Assembly (NCBI GenBank): GCA_018659505.1
Contig: JABJMI010000798.1
Span: 1-14,757 of the forward strand
Direction: 5' to 3'
DNA length: 14,757 bases
Source: Planctomicrobium sp.
GTDB lineage: Bacteria > Planctomycetota > Planctomycetia > Planctomycetales > Planctomycetaceae
This document shows positions 6,446 to 13,093 of the stretch, piece after piece; position 1 is the stretch's first letter, and the number at the start of each line of letters is the position of its first letter. Position numbers and translations under genes: made by a program. The notes beneath the pieces were generated by a model. That model was not told the origin of the DNA, ran no database searches, and saw only the letters and a list, made by a program, of their open reading frames with translations.

Positions 6446-7723
6446 CTACTCAGGCAACCTCGCTCGTTCAACTTTCGGAAACGAACCGGTGAGTGCTTCC
6501 ATGAAGGCGACGAGATCTTTCTTTTCCTGATCGGTGAGATTGATCTTTTTGACTTTGTCGCTGAGGTTTTTGTTGGGGATTCCACCTTTGTTGTAGTGCT
6601 CAACGACTTCCATCAGAGTTTTCTGTGAACCATCGTGCATGTACGGTGCGGAGTGAATGACGTTGCGAATTGTGGGGGTCTTGAAGGCGCCCCAGTCTTT
6701 GGCGTCTTTGGTGACTTCATAACGTCCAACGTCTGGTTTTTCGGCTTCTACTCCAACGCCGAGGTTATGATACTTCTCATCAGCGAAGTTCGCTCCGGCG
6801 TGGCAGGCAGCACAGTTGACACGTTCGCTGAAGAAGAGTTTTTGTCCGCGTAATGCACCTTCGGACATCGGGTTTTTCTTGGCAGCTTTGGCTTCTGCTT
6901 CGTAGGCTGCTTTGAAGTCTTCATCATCTTCGATGAGCTCATTCAGCGTTTCTTCATCGAGTTTAGAATACTTCGCGATGGCTTCGTTGTAATCATAAGG
7001 TGTTGGACCGGTGACGAGAGCACGTTCGAAGGTTGCTAGAGCCTTGCCGACATTTTCAATATTGAACGGGTTCTGTCCGAAGACAGCATTAAACTGAAGT
7101 TTGTAGCCAGGAATCAGTTTGAGGGTTTCAATGCAAGCATCGTGAGTGTTACCCATTTCGATGGGGTTCGCGATTGGTCCGATTGCTTGTGCTTCAAGTG
7201 AGTCGGCACGACCGTCCCAGAACTGGAGATTTGAGACGATGCGATTATAGCTGATGGGAGAATTCCGTCCTCCTTCTTGTCCATCAATGCCGACTCCAAA
7301 TTGCGTCTGACGACCGTATCCTTCATCGGGATGGTGACAAGAGGCACAACTGACGGTTTCATCGGCTGAGAGTCGTGTATCGAAATAGAGTTGTCTCCCG
7401 AGTTCAATCTTCGCTTGTGTCATCGGGTTCTCATCGATGCCCTGGATTGATGCTTGAGCAGCTGCCAGACCGAGCGGTAATTGAGGATTAATCACTCGAT
7501 GGACTTCAGGATCCTTCAGCCATTTCCGGATTTGATAGAGCTTCAATTCTCCTTTGCCAGAAATCCCCTGTAGGAGATCACCATCACCCAAAAGAACATC
7601 CTTCGGTCCTAGATCTTTCGCTTTTTGCTTGGCGTCTTTGATCGTTTCCTGAGCATTGACTGAAGTTATTGACAATAAAGTCAGCAAGCCCAGGCAGATC
7701 GGAAGGGAATATTGTTTCAACAT
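6446..7723 (-). CDS. Diheme cytochrome c peroxidase (CcpA/MauG superfamily), exported
   Basis: 425 residues. The N-terminus (MLKQYSLPICLGLLTLLSIT, cleavage near VNA-Q) is a Sec signal peptide, so hemes are attached in the periplasm. There are two c-type heme sites: CASCH at 126-130 and CAACH at 304-308. FWDGRADSLEAQA (168-180) and the axial-ligand region YMHDG (361-365, M362) are standard for bacterial diheme peroxidases, which reduce H2O2 with electrons from small cytochromes; MauG-like relatives oxidise other substrates. An acidic, lysine-rich segment (about 255-286, ELIEDDEDFKAAYEAEAKAA) lies between the two heme domains and looks longer than in typical members. Residues 25-100 form an additional N-terminal region before the first heme domain. 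The start ATG (7721-7723) has AGAGGA ten bases upstream on the minus strand. A candidate promoter lies at 7794-7822. Exact substrate unresolved. Confidence 0.94.
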   Translation of the reverse strand: MLKQYSLPICLGLLTLLSITSVNAQETIKDAKQKAKDLGPKDVLLGDGDLLQGISGKGELKLYQIRKWLKDPEVHRVINPQLPLGLAAAQASIQGIDENPMTQAKIELGRQLYFDTRLSADETVSCASCHHPDEGYGRQTQFGVGIDGQEGGRNSPISYNRIVSNLQFWDGRADSLEAQAIGPIANPIEMGNTHDACIETLKLIPGYKLQFNAVFGQNPFNIENVGKALATFERALVTGPTPYDYNEAIAKYSKLDEETLNELIEDDEDFKAAYEAEAKAAKKNPMSEGALRGQKLFFSERVNCAACHAGANFADEKYHNLGVGVEAEKPDVGRYEVTKDAKDWGAFKTPTIRNVIHSAPYMHDGSQKTLMEVVEHYNKGGIPNKNLSDKVKKINLTDQEKKDLVAFMEALTGSFPKVERARLPE

Positions 7724-7793
7724 TGGTAAGGTGTCCTCTTATGATTTCTGAAAGCTCTAAAATGAGCACTTCGACGAATTCGGGTGGGAATTC

Positions 7794-7822
7794 ATTATAT
7801 CCATATTGACCATTCGTTCCAC
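7794..7822 (-). promoter_or_regulatory. Candidate sigma-70 promoter of the diheme peroxidase gene
   Basis: On the minus strand, TATAAT (7794-7799 in plus coordinates) is a perfect -10 hexamer about 70 bases upstream of the start codon. The -35 position 17 bases further upstream reads GTGGAA, a poor match to TTGACA, so the call rests mainly on the -10 box. Confidence 0.35.
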
Positions 7823-8011
7823 GCAGACGAACGAAATAAGTTCCGGCAACTCGAAGTCGCGAAGGAATACAGGTATAGAAATTATCGATTCGTGGTCTCG
7901 AGAACAATTTTCCTCCATGAAAAGATCGAAAAGAGAGAGTTGTCACAGAACAACATCCATTGAGAGACTCGCGAAGTGGTCTTTATATATTGCTGGGTTC
8001 CAGAAAGTATG

Positions 8012-8030
8012 AATCACGCAGAGCCGCTGA
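8012..8030. repeat. CACG-type extragenic repeat, copy 2
   Basis: TCACGCAGAGCCGCTGAGAT is a diverged relative of the motif at 5565-5581: both read CACG, then a GAG/CAGAG step, then (A/G)CTGAGAT, with a 2-base length difference. Like the first copy it is followed by an A/T-rich run and lies in intergenic DNA. Confidence 0.4.
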
Positions 8031-8075
8031 GATAATTTTTCTTCATCTGAACAAGAAAGCCAACACACAGCGCAC

Positions 8076-8107
8076 AAAAAAAGCCGAAGCAAATTGCTTC
8101 GGCTTTT
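8076..8107 (-). terminator. Intrinsic terminator of the isocitrate dehydrogenase gene
   Basis: AAAAGCCGAAGC (8079-8090) pairs perfectly with GCTTCGGCTTTT (8096-8107) around a 5-base loop. On the minus strand the stem is followed directly by seven T residues (complement of the A-run at 8076-8082). It begins 22 bases after the dehydrogenase stop codon. This is a textbook rho-independent terminator for the minus-strand gene. Confidence 0.93.
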
Positions 8108-8129
8108 GAATATCTCATTGACAGAACAA

Positions 8130-9305
8130 TTACTCTGCTTGCATTTTCTTGCAAATTGCTTCCGCCATTTCCTGTGTTCCAACTGCGGTTGGATCGGTTC
8201 GCTCTGGCTTCATGTCGTAGGTAACGTCTTTGCCTTCTTCGATAACGGCAGCGACAGCACGGTCGAGCTTCGCAGCGGCTTCTTGTTCTCCAAGATGATC
8301 GAGCATCATTTTTCCGGAGAGAATCAAAGCAACCGGATTCACTTTGTTCTGTCCTTTGTATTTTGGAGCAGAACCATGAGTTGCTTCAAAGATGGCAGCT
8401 TCGGTACCGATGTTTGCTCCAGGAGCAACACCTAAACCACCAACCAGACCAGCACAGAGATCGCTGAGGATGTCGCCGTACAGATTCTGAGTGACCATCA
8501 CATCGTACTGCTCTGGCTTTTGAACCAGTTGCATGCACATGTTGTCAATGAGTCGTTCCATGTAGGTGACAGCACTTGCGTCACTAACTTTTCCAACTAA
8601 CTCGGCATCGGGAGAGACACCTTCTGCGAGTTCTTCCCATTCAAATTTCGCTCCGTAAGCAAGAGCGGCAGCACGTGTTTCGTCGTACCACAAGCCATCG
8701 GTGAACTTCATGATGTTCGCTTTGCAAACCGAAGTGACCGATTTGCGATTCTGCTTTACTGCATAATCGAAAGCGTAATCAGCGATGCGGCGAGTTCCTT
8801 CATAAGAAATCGGCTTAATGCTGACACCGGTCGTATCGAGTCCGGTGTTGATCTTCTTGCCAGTTGCGTATTCGTTGATCGTGTTGATCAACTCACCAGT
8901 CTTCTCATCTCCTGCCTGAAATTCTACGCCGGCGTAGAGATCTTCAGTGTTTTCGCGAATCAGGACTAAATCGACGTTTGAATCTTCGAAGTAAGTCCGC
9001 ACACCTTTATAGGTTTTGCAAGGACGAACACAGGCGTAGAGACCGAGTTCCTGGCGAAGAAAAACATTGACGCTGCGGAAACCCTTGCCGATTGGAGTCG
9101 TAATAGGCGCTTTCAAGGCGATCCCGTTCTTGCGGACGGAATCCATGACGCGGTCAGGAACTGAACCTTCTTTTTCGATGACTTCAATTCCGCACTCTTG
9201 ATGATCCCAGTCGATTTTCACACCGGTGGCATCGATACATTTACGAGTCGCTTCGGTAATTTCCGGACCAACACCGTCACCAGGAATTAAAGTCACGTTG
9301 TACAT
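8130..9305 (-). CDS. icd: Isocitrate dehydrogenase (isocitrate/isopropylmalate dehydrogenase family), probably NADP-dependent
   Basis: 391 residues, cytoplasmic. The enzyme oxidatively decarboxylates isocitrate to 2-oxoglutarate in the TCA cycle. The N-terminus [13 protein letters not shown] (4-16) is the family opening. The substrate loop [20 protein letters not shown] (76-95) gives S78, N80, R84 and R94; the S-x-N-x-x-R pattern marks isocitrate rather than 3-isopropylmalate as substrate. [13 protein letters not shown] (116-128) supplies the catalytic Tyr124, SVCKANIMK (192-200) the catalytic Lys195, and [13 protein letters not shown] (274-286) the metal-binding aspartates D278/D282. In the coenzyme region, [18 protein letters not shown] (300-317 onward to 326) has K315, Y316 and V322 where E. 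coli Icd has its NADP-selecting K344, Y345 and V351, and Y363 aligns with Y391; the equivalent of R395 is not obvious. Overall sequence style is closer to the shorter IDH3/homoisocitrate branch. Start ATG 9303-9305, preceded by AAAAGAG. Solitary gene with its own terminator. Confidence 0.92.
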   Translation of the reverse strand: MYNVTLIPGDGVGPEITEATRKCIDATGVKIDWDHQECGIEVIEKEGSVPDRVMDSVRKNGIALKAPITTPIGKGFRSVNVFLRQELGLYACVRPCKTYKGVRTYFEDSNVDLVLIRENTEDLYAGVEFQAGDEKTGELINTINEYATGKKINTGLDTTGVSIKPISYEGTRRIADYAFDYAVKQNRKSVTSVCKANIMKFTDGLWYDETRAAALAYGAKFEWEELAEGVSPDAELVGKVSDASAVTYMERLIDNMCMQLVQKPEQYDVMVTQNLYGDILSDLCAGLVGGLGVAPGANIGTEAAIFEATHGSAPKYKGQNKVNPVALILSGKMMLDHLGEQEAAAKLDRAVAAVIEEGKDVTYDMKPERTDPTAVGTQEMAEAICKKMQAE

Positions 9306-9765
9306 TGGATTACTCTTTTCTCAGCAAGTTCAGAAGTGCGTGATCGTTCAGCGTGATACGGACACTATTCATGCCCAGAAGATTCAGCTGATAAGGATGA
9401 GCGTCATTAAGGGATTGGTCTTCACCACTTCGCCAGACGCTAGACAAGCGAGAACGGTATCAGATGGAACAGGGCGATTCAAGCAGCCAAAACGACTCTT
9501 CCAATCGGTAAAAAACAGGCTTCTGTAATCACATTGATTCTCGTTTTCAGCATTCTGACAACACGTCAATGTTTAGATTGTAACGACCATAATTAGCCGT
9601 AAGTCCTAATCTGAAAGGAGTTACCAACTTTGGTTCAAGTTCTACTCCTGTTCGGTACTCAAATTGCAATTTCAGAACCAAGACAATCAATCGCTGCGAA
9701 GTTATTCAAAGCGTTTCCATAGTTAGGCTCTCGCCGGTGAGAAGGATCTTCCGTGCGGGGACTAA

Positions 9766-9846
9766 CATTTCTCAATTCCAGAAGATGTTATTGAAGCGTG
9801 TATCGATGCTGCTCAGGAAGACAACCTGTCCATCTCTGTTCAGTAA
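9766..9846 (+). pseudogene. Possible 3' remnant of a decayed gene
   Basis: After an in-frame TAA at 9763-9765 the frame reads HFSIPEDVIEACIDAAQEDN and then LSISVQ-stop, an amphipathic, protein-like tail with no plausible start codon. A different frame from 9737 (RRIFRAGTNISQF) leads into it, so a single-base frameshift could join them. The stop is followed 10 bases later by a good terminator, as at the end of a real gene. I do not recognise a family. The segment is short and could be chance. Confidence 0.25.
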
Positions 9847-9856
9847 CGGTACGACG

Positions 9857-9895
9857 AGAGCCTCTCGACTTCGGGGGGAGCGAGGGGCTCTTTTT
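9857..9895 (+). terminator. Orphan intrinsic terminator
   Basis: AGAGCCTCTCG (9857-9867) pairs with CGAGGGGCTCT (9881-9891) over 11 positions including one T-G pair, around a 13-base loop, and runs straight into TTTTT (9891-9895) on the plus strand. No intact plus-strand gene precedes it, so it terminates either a decayed gene or an unannotated small RNA. Confidence 0.75.
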
Positions 9896-9900
9896 AATGG

Positions 9901-9930
9901 ATTGAGGGACAAGGGATTGAGGGGCAAGGG
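9901..9930. repeat. 15-base tandem duplication
   Basis: ATTGAGGGACAAGGG (9901-9915) is followed immediately by ATTGAGGGGCAAGGG (9916-9930): two adjacent copies differing at one base. It lies just past the orphan terminator and has no coding role that I can see. Confidence 0.7.
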
Positions 9931-10121
9931 GAAGAACATTATCTGACTCTTTGTTCAATGCAGCGAAGCGATGAATCGAGTAATCCTCTCCTCAAGACGG
10001 ACGAGAAATGAACAGCTTAATACCAAATTGGTGTCGCACGAAGAGATTGTGAACTCCCTGTCAAGGCGATCTCCTTGTGACGGCACCGTAAGACAACTCA
10101 AATGGCTTGGAATTAAAAACC

Positions 10122-10802
10122 ATGATCACCTCGCTCGAAACTCAAACCCGTCACACAACAGAATCAACGCCCCACAAACTCGACCTCTCAGGTTCTGAAA
10201 AACGTCGAGTCAACGACATCAAAGATGCCTGTGCCACGCTCGTTGATGACTTCCAAGAGTTCTCCTGTCTCGTCGAGAATTACCTGACCGAAGTCCCCTC
10301 TCGTTCCTCGGATACGGATCGCTCTGATTGCGACAGATTCCTCAACTGGCTCGAATCGCGAAGCGAAATGAATGATGAACAGCGAGACCTGATTGTCGAC
10401 CAACAATCGCGACACGCGGTCGAGTTCATTGCTTTACAAAAAAGAATCGCTCATCAAAGGTTCTTAAGACTTCTCAATGAAGGTGGCCCCTTCGATAAAA
10501 ACTCTGCCAAACATCTTTCAGAATCTGTTCATATCAACCCGGTCCATGTCTGGGCGACATTTGAAACTCAAGCACTCCTCGACGGTCTTACTCGAGTCCC
10601 AGCGGCGGTTTTATTCTACTCAACTGAAGAAGAAGTTCTCACAGTCGTCGTCGACTCGCAGGCAACCTCGCTTCTCAAGAGTCTTGAACATGGATCTCAT
10701 AAGTTAAGGACATTGATTCGTCAAACCCCAAAAGCCGACCGCGAATCGATGCTAGAAACGATTGAGCAACTGGTGAATTTAAAAATTGTTGCTGTCGGTT
10801 AA
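10122..10802 (+). CDS. Hypothetical protein, 226 residues, family not recognised
   Basis: I do not recognise this protein. Its N-terminal 20 residues are polar and Thr/Ser-rich (ITSLETQTRHTTESTPHKLD) with no signal peptide or membrane helix, so it is probably cytoplasmic. Residues about 25-120 are charged and helical-looking (KRRVNDIKDACATLVDDFQE ... RHAVEFIALQKRIAHQRFLR). Residues about 140-226 look like a compact alpha/beta domain containing the hydrophobic strand VPAAVLFYST, then EEEVLTVVVDS, and ending in a helix plus strand (LETIEQLVNLKIVAVG) that could be a winged-helix-like or small regulatory fold. The frame also allows TTG 10107, but ATG 10122 is the better start; neither has a clear Shine-Dalgarno site. 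The gene stops 102 bases before the DUF1501 gene, which has its own promoter, so the two are probably independent. Coding status is supported by length, composition and a good stop/next-gene layout. Confidence 0.72.
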   Translation: MITSLETQTRHTTESTPHKLDLSGSEKRRVNDIKDACATLVDDFQEFSCLVENYLTEVPSRSSDTDRSDCDRFLNWLESRSEMNDEQRDLIVDQQSRHAVEFIALQKRIAHQRFLRLLNEGGPFDKNSAKHLSESVHINPVHVWATFETQALLDGLTRVPAAVLFYSTEEEVLTVVVDSQATSLLKSLEHGSHKLRTLIRQTPKADRESMLETIEQLVNLKIVAVG

Positions 10803-10833
10803 ATTGCTCTTGGAGATGGTTTCAGAGAATGGG

Positions 10834-10864
10834 TTGCACGCAGATCGGCTAAGTGTGATATAAT
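10834..10864 (+). promoter_or_regulatory. Extended -10 promoter of the DUF1501 gene
   Basis: TGATATAAT at 10856-10864 is a perfect TATAAT preceded by the TGn extension. A partial -35 match TTGCAC lies at 10834-10839, 19 bases upstream of the -10. Transcription would begin near 10871, giving a leader of about 34 bases before the ATG at 10905. Confidence 0.55.
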
Positions 10865-10904
10865 ACTAATCACTACTTAACGAACTGTATGCGCGACTTT
10901 CGAC

Positions 10905-12314
10905 ATGATTCGACTCCTCGAAAAAAACTATTCACACTGCGATGGAATCCATCGCAGAGAATTTCTACGTATCGGGGCGATGGGCTGCGGCGGCTTGTCG
11001 CTGGCGAATCTACTACAGCTGGAAGCACAAGCTGGCATACGAAATTCCAAGAAAGCAGTGATCAACATTCACTTGGATGGTGGTCCTCCGCAGTGGGAAA
11101 CGATTGATCCTAAACCACACGCACCCGCTGAAATCCGTGGTGAATTCGGTCCCATCTCGACAGCGATCTCAGGCATTCAAATCTGTGAACTGATGCCGAA
11201 GGTCGCTTCCATCGCAGATCGATTTGCGTTCATTCGAACGCTTGTCGGATCGGCGGGTCGGCATGATGCCTTTCAATGTCAGTCCGGTTACAGCTTGAAA
11301 GACCTTGCTTCATTCGGTGGACGACCAGCGATGGGGAGCGTCATTAGTAAATTATGGGGTAGTCCAGAAGACGCTGCGCCCGCATTTGTCGACATCATGC
11401 AGGGACGACCACTCGTGCGAAATAGTGCTCGTCCTGGTTTTTTGGGGCCATCTTATAAACCGTTCCGACCAGATATTTCAAACCTGTTTTCGCGCGAACT
11501 TGAAGCGGGCATGAAAGGTGAGTTGAAACGCCTCGGTGAAGACCACCAAATGAGCTTGGAGCTGAATGAAGACATCACCGTTAAGAGGCTCGATAATCGA
11601 CAGTCGCTATTAACCGGTCTTGATCGAATTCAAAGAAAACTTGACGCCAGTGGAATGATGCTCGCGATGGATGAATTCCACCAACAGGCAACCGGCATCC
11701 TCACATCTGGAAAACTCGCAGCAGCGATGGACCTGTCACAAGAAGACCCCACGGTGATGGCGAAGTTCACCGCACCAGCGCGCAGCGAAGACCTCGCTTC
11801 TTACACTAGCGAAGGTCCGACATCTCCACAGAAGTTTTTACTCGCACGCAGATTGATCGAAGTTGGAGTACGTGTTGTGAGCGTCTCGATCAGCGACTTC
11901 GATACACATTCCAGTAACTTCTCCAGAATGCGAACACTGATGCCAATTGTCGATCACGGCCTACATGCACTCGTCACCGATCTGGAGGAACGTGGCATGC
12001 TCGATGATGTTTCGATTGTCGTCTGGGGAGAGTTTGGACGGACTCCTAAAGTGAACTCCAAAGGTGGACGCGATCACTGGCCTCGTGTTGGTCCCTGCTT
12101 GCTGGCTGGCGGCGGAATGCGAACCGGGCAAGTGATCGGAGAAACCGACCGCCTCGCAGCGACACCCGTATCCCGCCCGGTGACCTATAAAGATGTCTTT
12201 GCAACGCTGTATCGAAATCTAGGACTCGATGCATTACAAACCACCCTCATCGACCCCCAAGGTCGACCACAATATCTCCTTGATGATGCAACACCGATTG
12301 AAGAGTTGGTTTGA
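10905..12314 (+). CDS. DUF1501 domain-containing protein with Tat signal
   Basis: 469 residues. The N-terminus HRREFLRIGAMGCGGLSLAN (16-35) is a twin-arginine signal (RR at 17-18), so the folded protein is exported. The body matches DUF1501: KAVINIHLDGGPPQWETIDP (40-59) and PKPHAPAEIRGEFGPI (family 'GGPSQ.D..DPKP.AP.EIRG.F'), the GSAGRHDAFQCQSGY block (115-129), VSVSISDFDTHSSNF before the C-terminal third, VVWGEFGRTPKVNSKGGRDH (about 372-391) and RPVTYKDVFATLYRNLGLD. DUF1501 belongs to the alkaline-phosphatase/sulfatase-like fold and is strongly expanded in planctomycetes, usually beside a DUF1549/DUF1553 partner; biochemical function is not established. Here no partner is adjacent. The ATG at 10905 has no Shine-Dalgarno sequence, but the Tat signal starts at a sensible distance and an extended -10 promoter lies 40 bases upstream. 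A palindromic repeat begins only 6 bases after the stop. Confidence 0.96.
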   Translation: MIRLLEKNYSHCDGIHRREFLRIGAMGCGGLSLANLLQLEAQAGIRNSKKAVINIHLDGGPPQWETIDPKPHAPAEIRGEFGPISTAISGIQICELMPKVASIADRFAFIRTLVGSAGRHDAFQCQSGYSLKDLASFGGRPAMGSVISKLWGSPEDAAPAFVDIMQGRPLVRNSARPGFLGPSYKPFRPDISNLFSRELEAGMKGELKRLGEDHQMSLELNEDITVKRLDNRQSLLTGLDRIQRKLDASGMMLAMDEFHQQATGILTSGKLAAAMDLSQEDPTVMAKFTAPARSEDLASYTSEGPTSPQKFLLARRLIEVGVRVVSVSISDFDTHSSNFSRMRTLMPIVDHGLHALVTDLEERGMLDDVSIVVWGEFGRTPKVNSKGGRDHWPRVGPCLLAGGGMRTGQVIGETDRLAATPVSRPVTYKDVFATLYRNLGLDALQTTLIDPQGRPQYLLDDATPIEELV

Positions 12315-12320
12315 CCAATG

Positions 12321-12455
12321 TAGGGTGGGTGGAGTTCGTCGATCCACGTGAATGGTGGGTTGCGCAATAGGGTGTTGAAAAAATTCGACCTGTCTTTTCA
12401 GGACTGCCGAGAACGTAACCCACCTTTCAATCAACCGATTGCTTCACCCACCCTA
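12321..12455. repeat. Palindromic MITE/REP-like element, copy A
   Basis: The 135-base element begins TAGGGTGGGTG and ends CACCCACCCTA, a perfect 11-bp terminal inverted repeat. Inside it a second pair, GGTGGGTTGCG (12354-12364) and CGTAACCCACC (12414-12424), is complementary with one G-T pair. The outer third on each side is nearly identical to copy B at 13462-13598, while the centre differs, as expected for a folded element. No open frame; it starts 6 bases after the DUF1501 stop. Confidence 0.8.
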
Positions 12456-12506
12456 AGAAAACTGTTGATTCAAGCGGCGGGCGGATAGTTAAAGAAAGGA
12501 CGTACC

Positions 12507-12884
12507 TTGTCAAACTCAATCATTGAATCCATCAGCCGTAGTGAGGGAATTCCTTTTGTTGTCCAATTTGTATCCGAGGTCACTGTCGGTACGGAAGGCA
12601 AGGGCATCATCCAAATGTCGTCATTCTTCTTGACGGCATCGTCAGAAGACGACGCTCGTAAACAGGGGATGTCGATGATTAATACGCTTTCCGAGTCTTA
12701 TCGAAATAGTCAGGGTGAAGTCGTGACTATCGAATGTAAGGGAGTTCATTCAGTTGAAGAGTTAGACTATGTTGACGACAACGGTCGGATCGAATTGGGG
12801 GGCGTGCTTTTCACTGGTGAAACATCCATTAACGATCTGACGGAAGGATCGAATGACCGTCAGGATCTTCCTTCGCTAGACTGA
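12507..12884 (+). CDS. Small DUF4288-like protein
   Basis: 125 residues, soluble, no signal peptide. The segment SSFFLTASSEDDARKQGMSM (38-57), SYRNSQGEVVTIECKGVHSV (64-83) and DNGRIELGGVLF (91-102) follows the DUF4288 pattern: a strand, 'A.SEEEA..KA', 'Y.N..G..V....GV', then 'DG.E'. That family is of unknown function; members are small and often sit singly in accessory DNA. The family call is by motif memory and moderate. The start is TTG at 12507, strongly supported by AAAGGA at 12495-12500, six bases upstream, one of the best ribosome-binding sites in the window. The last 20 residues are polar and probably disordered. The gene lies between palindromic copy A and the different palindrome at 12931-13071, so it may be part of an accessory patch. 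Confidence 0.62.
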   Translation: MSNSIIESISRSEGIPFVVQFVSEVTVGTEGKGIIQMSSFFLTASSEDDARKQGMSMINTLSESYRNSQGEVVTIECKGVHSVEELDYVDDNGRIELGGVLFTGETSINDLTEGSNDRQDLPSLD

Positions 12885-12930
12885 TCGCACCACTTCCCCC
12901 ACCTCCTTCCTCACCGCCTTAACCCGGGAT

Positions 12931-13071
12931 CGGGTGGCACGACCTGAGTGAAGCGGAGCGGAACGGTGGTCGTGGCAACTGCGCGATGGACGTACTTCGT
13001 TACATCAACCTCAACCCCGCGCACGCCACGCCCATCACTTCACTCCGTTACGTTCTGAGTCGTGCCACCCG
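12931..13071. repeat. Second type of palindromic element
   Basis: The 141-base stretch is bounded by CGGGTGGCACGAC (12931-12943) and GTCGTGCCACCCG (13059-13071), a perfect 13-bp inverted repeat. Shorter complementary blocks lie inside (GAGTGAAG with CTTCACTC; CGTGGC with GCCACG). It is the same size class as copies A and B but has a different sequence, so it is a second family of repeats. Its plus strand is open from 12986 in the frame of the next gene and encodes MDVLRYINLNPAHATP, discussed under findings. Confidence 0.75.
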
Positions 13072-13093
13072 TTCGGCATCGAAATTTAAGCGC

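Larger units (their letters stand above)
7724..8078. other. Intergenic region upstream of the diheme peroxidase
   Basis: This stretch separates the peroxidase start from the terminator of the isocitrate dehydrogenase gene; both genes are on the minus strand. It should carry the peroxidase promoter (candidate listed separately) and it contains the second CACG-type repeat near 8012. Open frames crossing it in several registers have no family signature. I see nothing else. Confidence 0.5.
9306..10121. other. Long intergenic region with an orphan terminator and a tandem duplication
   Basis: No intact gene. The dehydrogenase promoter (minus strand) must lie in the left part, but I found no clear -35/-10 pair. 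The centre has a short coding-like tail, possibly the remains of a gene (about 9766-9846), directly followed by a strong plus-strand intrinsic terminator (9857-9895) and a 15-base tandem duplication (9901-9930). The remaining 190 bases before the next gene show nothing recognisable. Confidence 0.5.

Noticed and set aside
7584..7946. 120-codon minus-strand open frame overlapping the peroxidase start, with the protein-like stretch RVAGTYFVRLRG
   Set aside because: It overlaps the peroxidase signal peptide in another frame and resembles no family I know; the overlap with a well-supported gene makes it unlikely.
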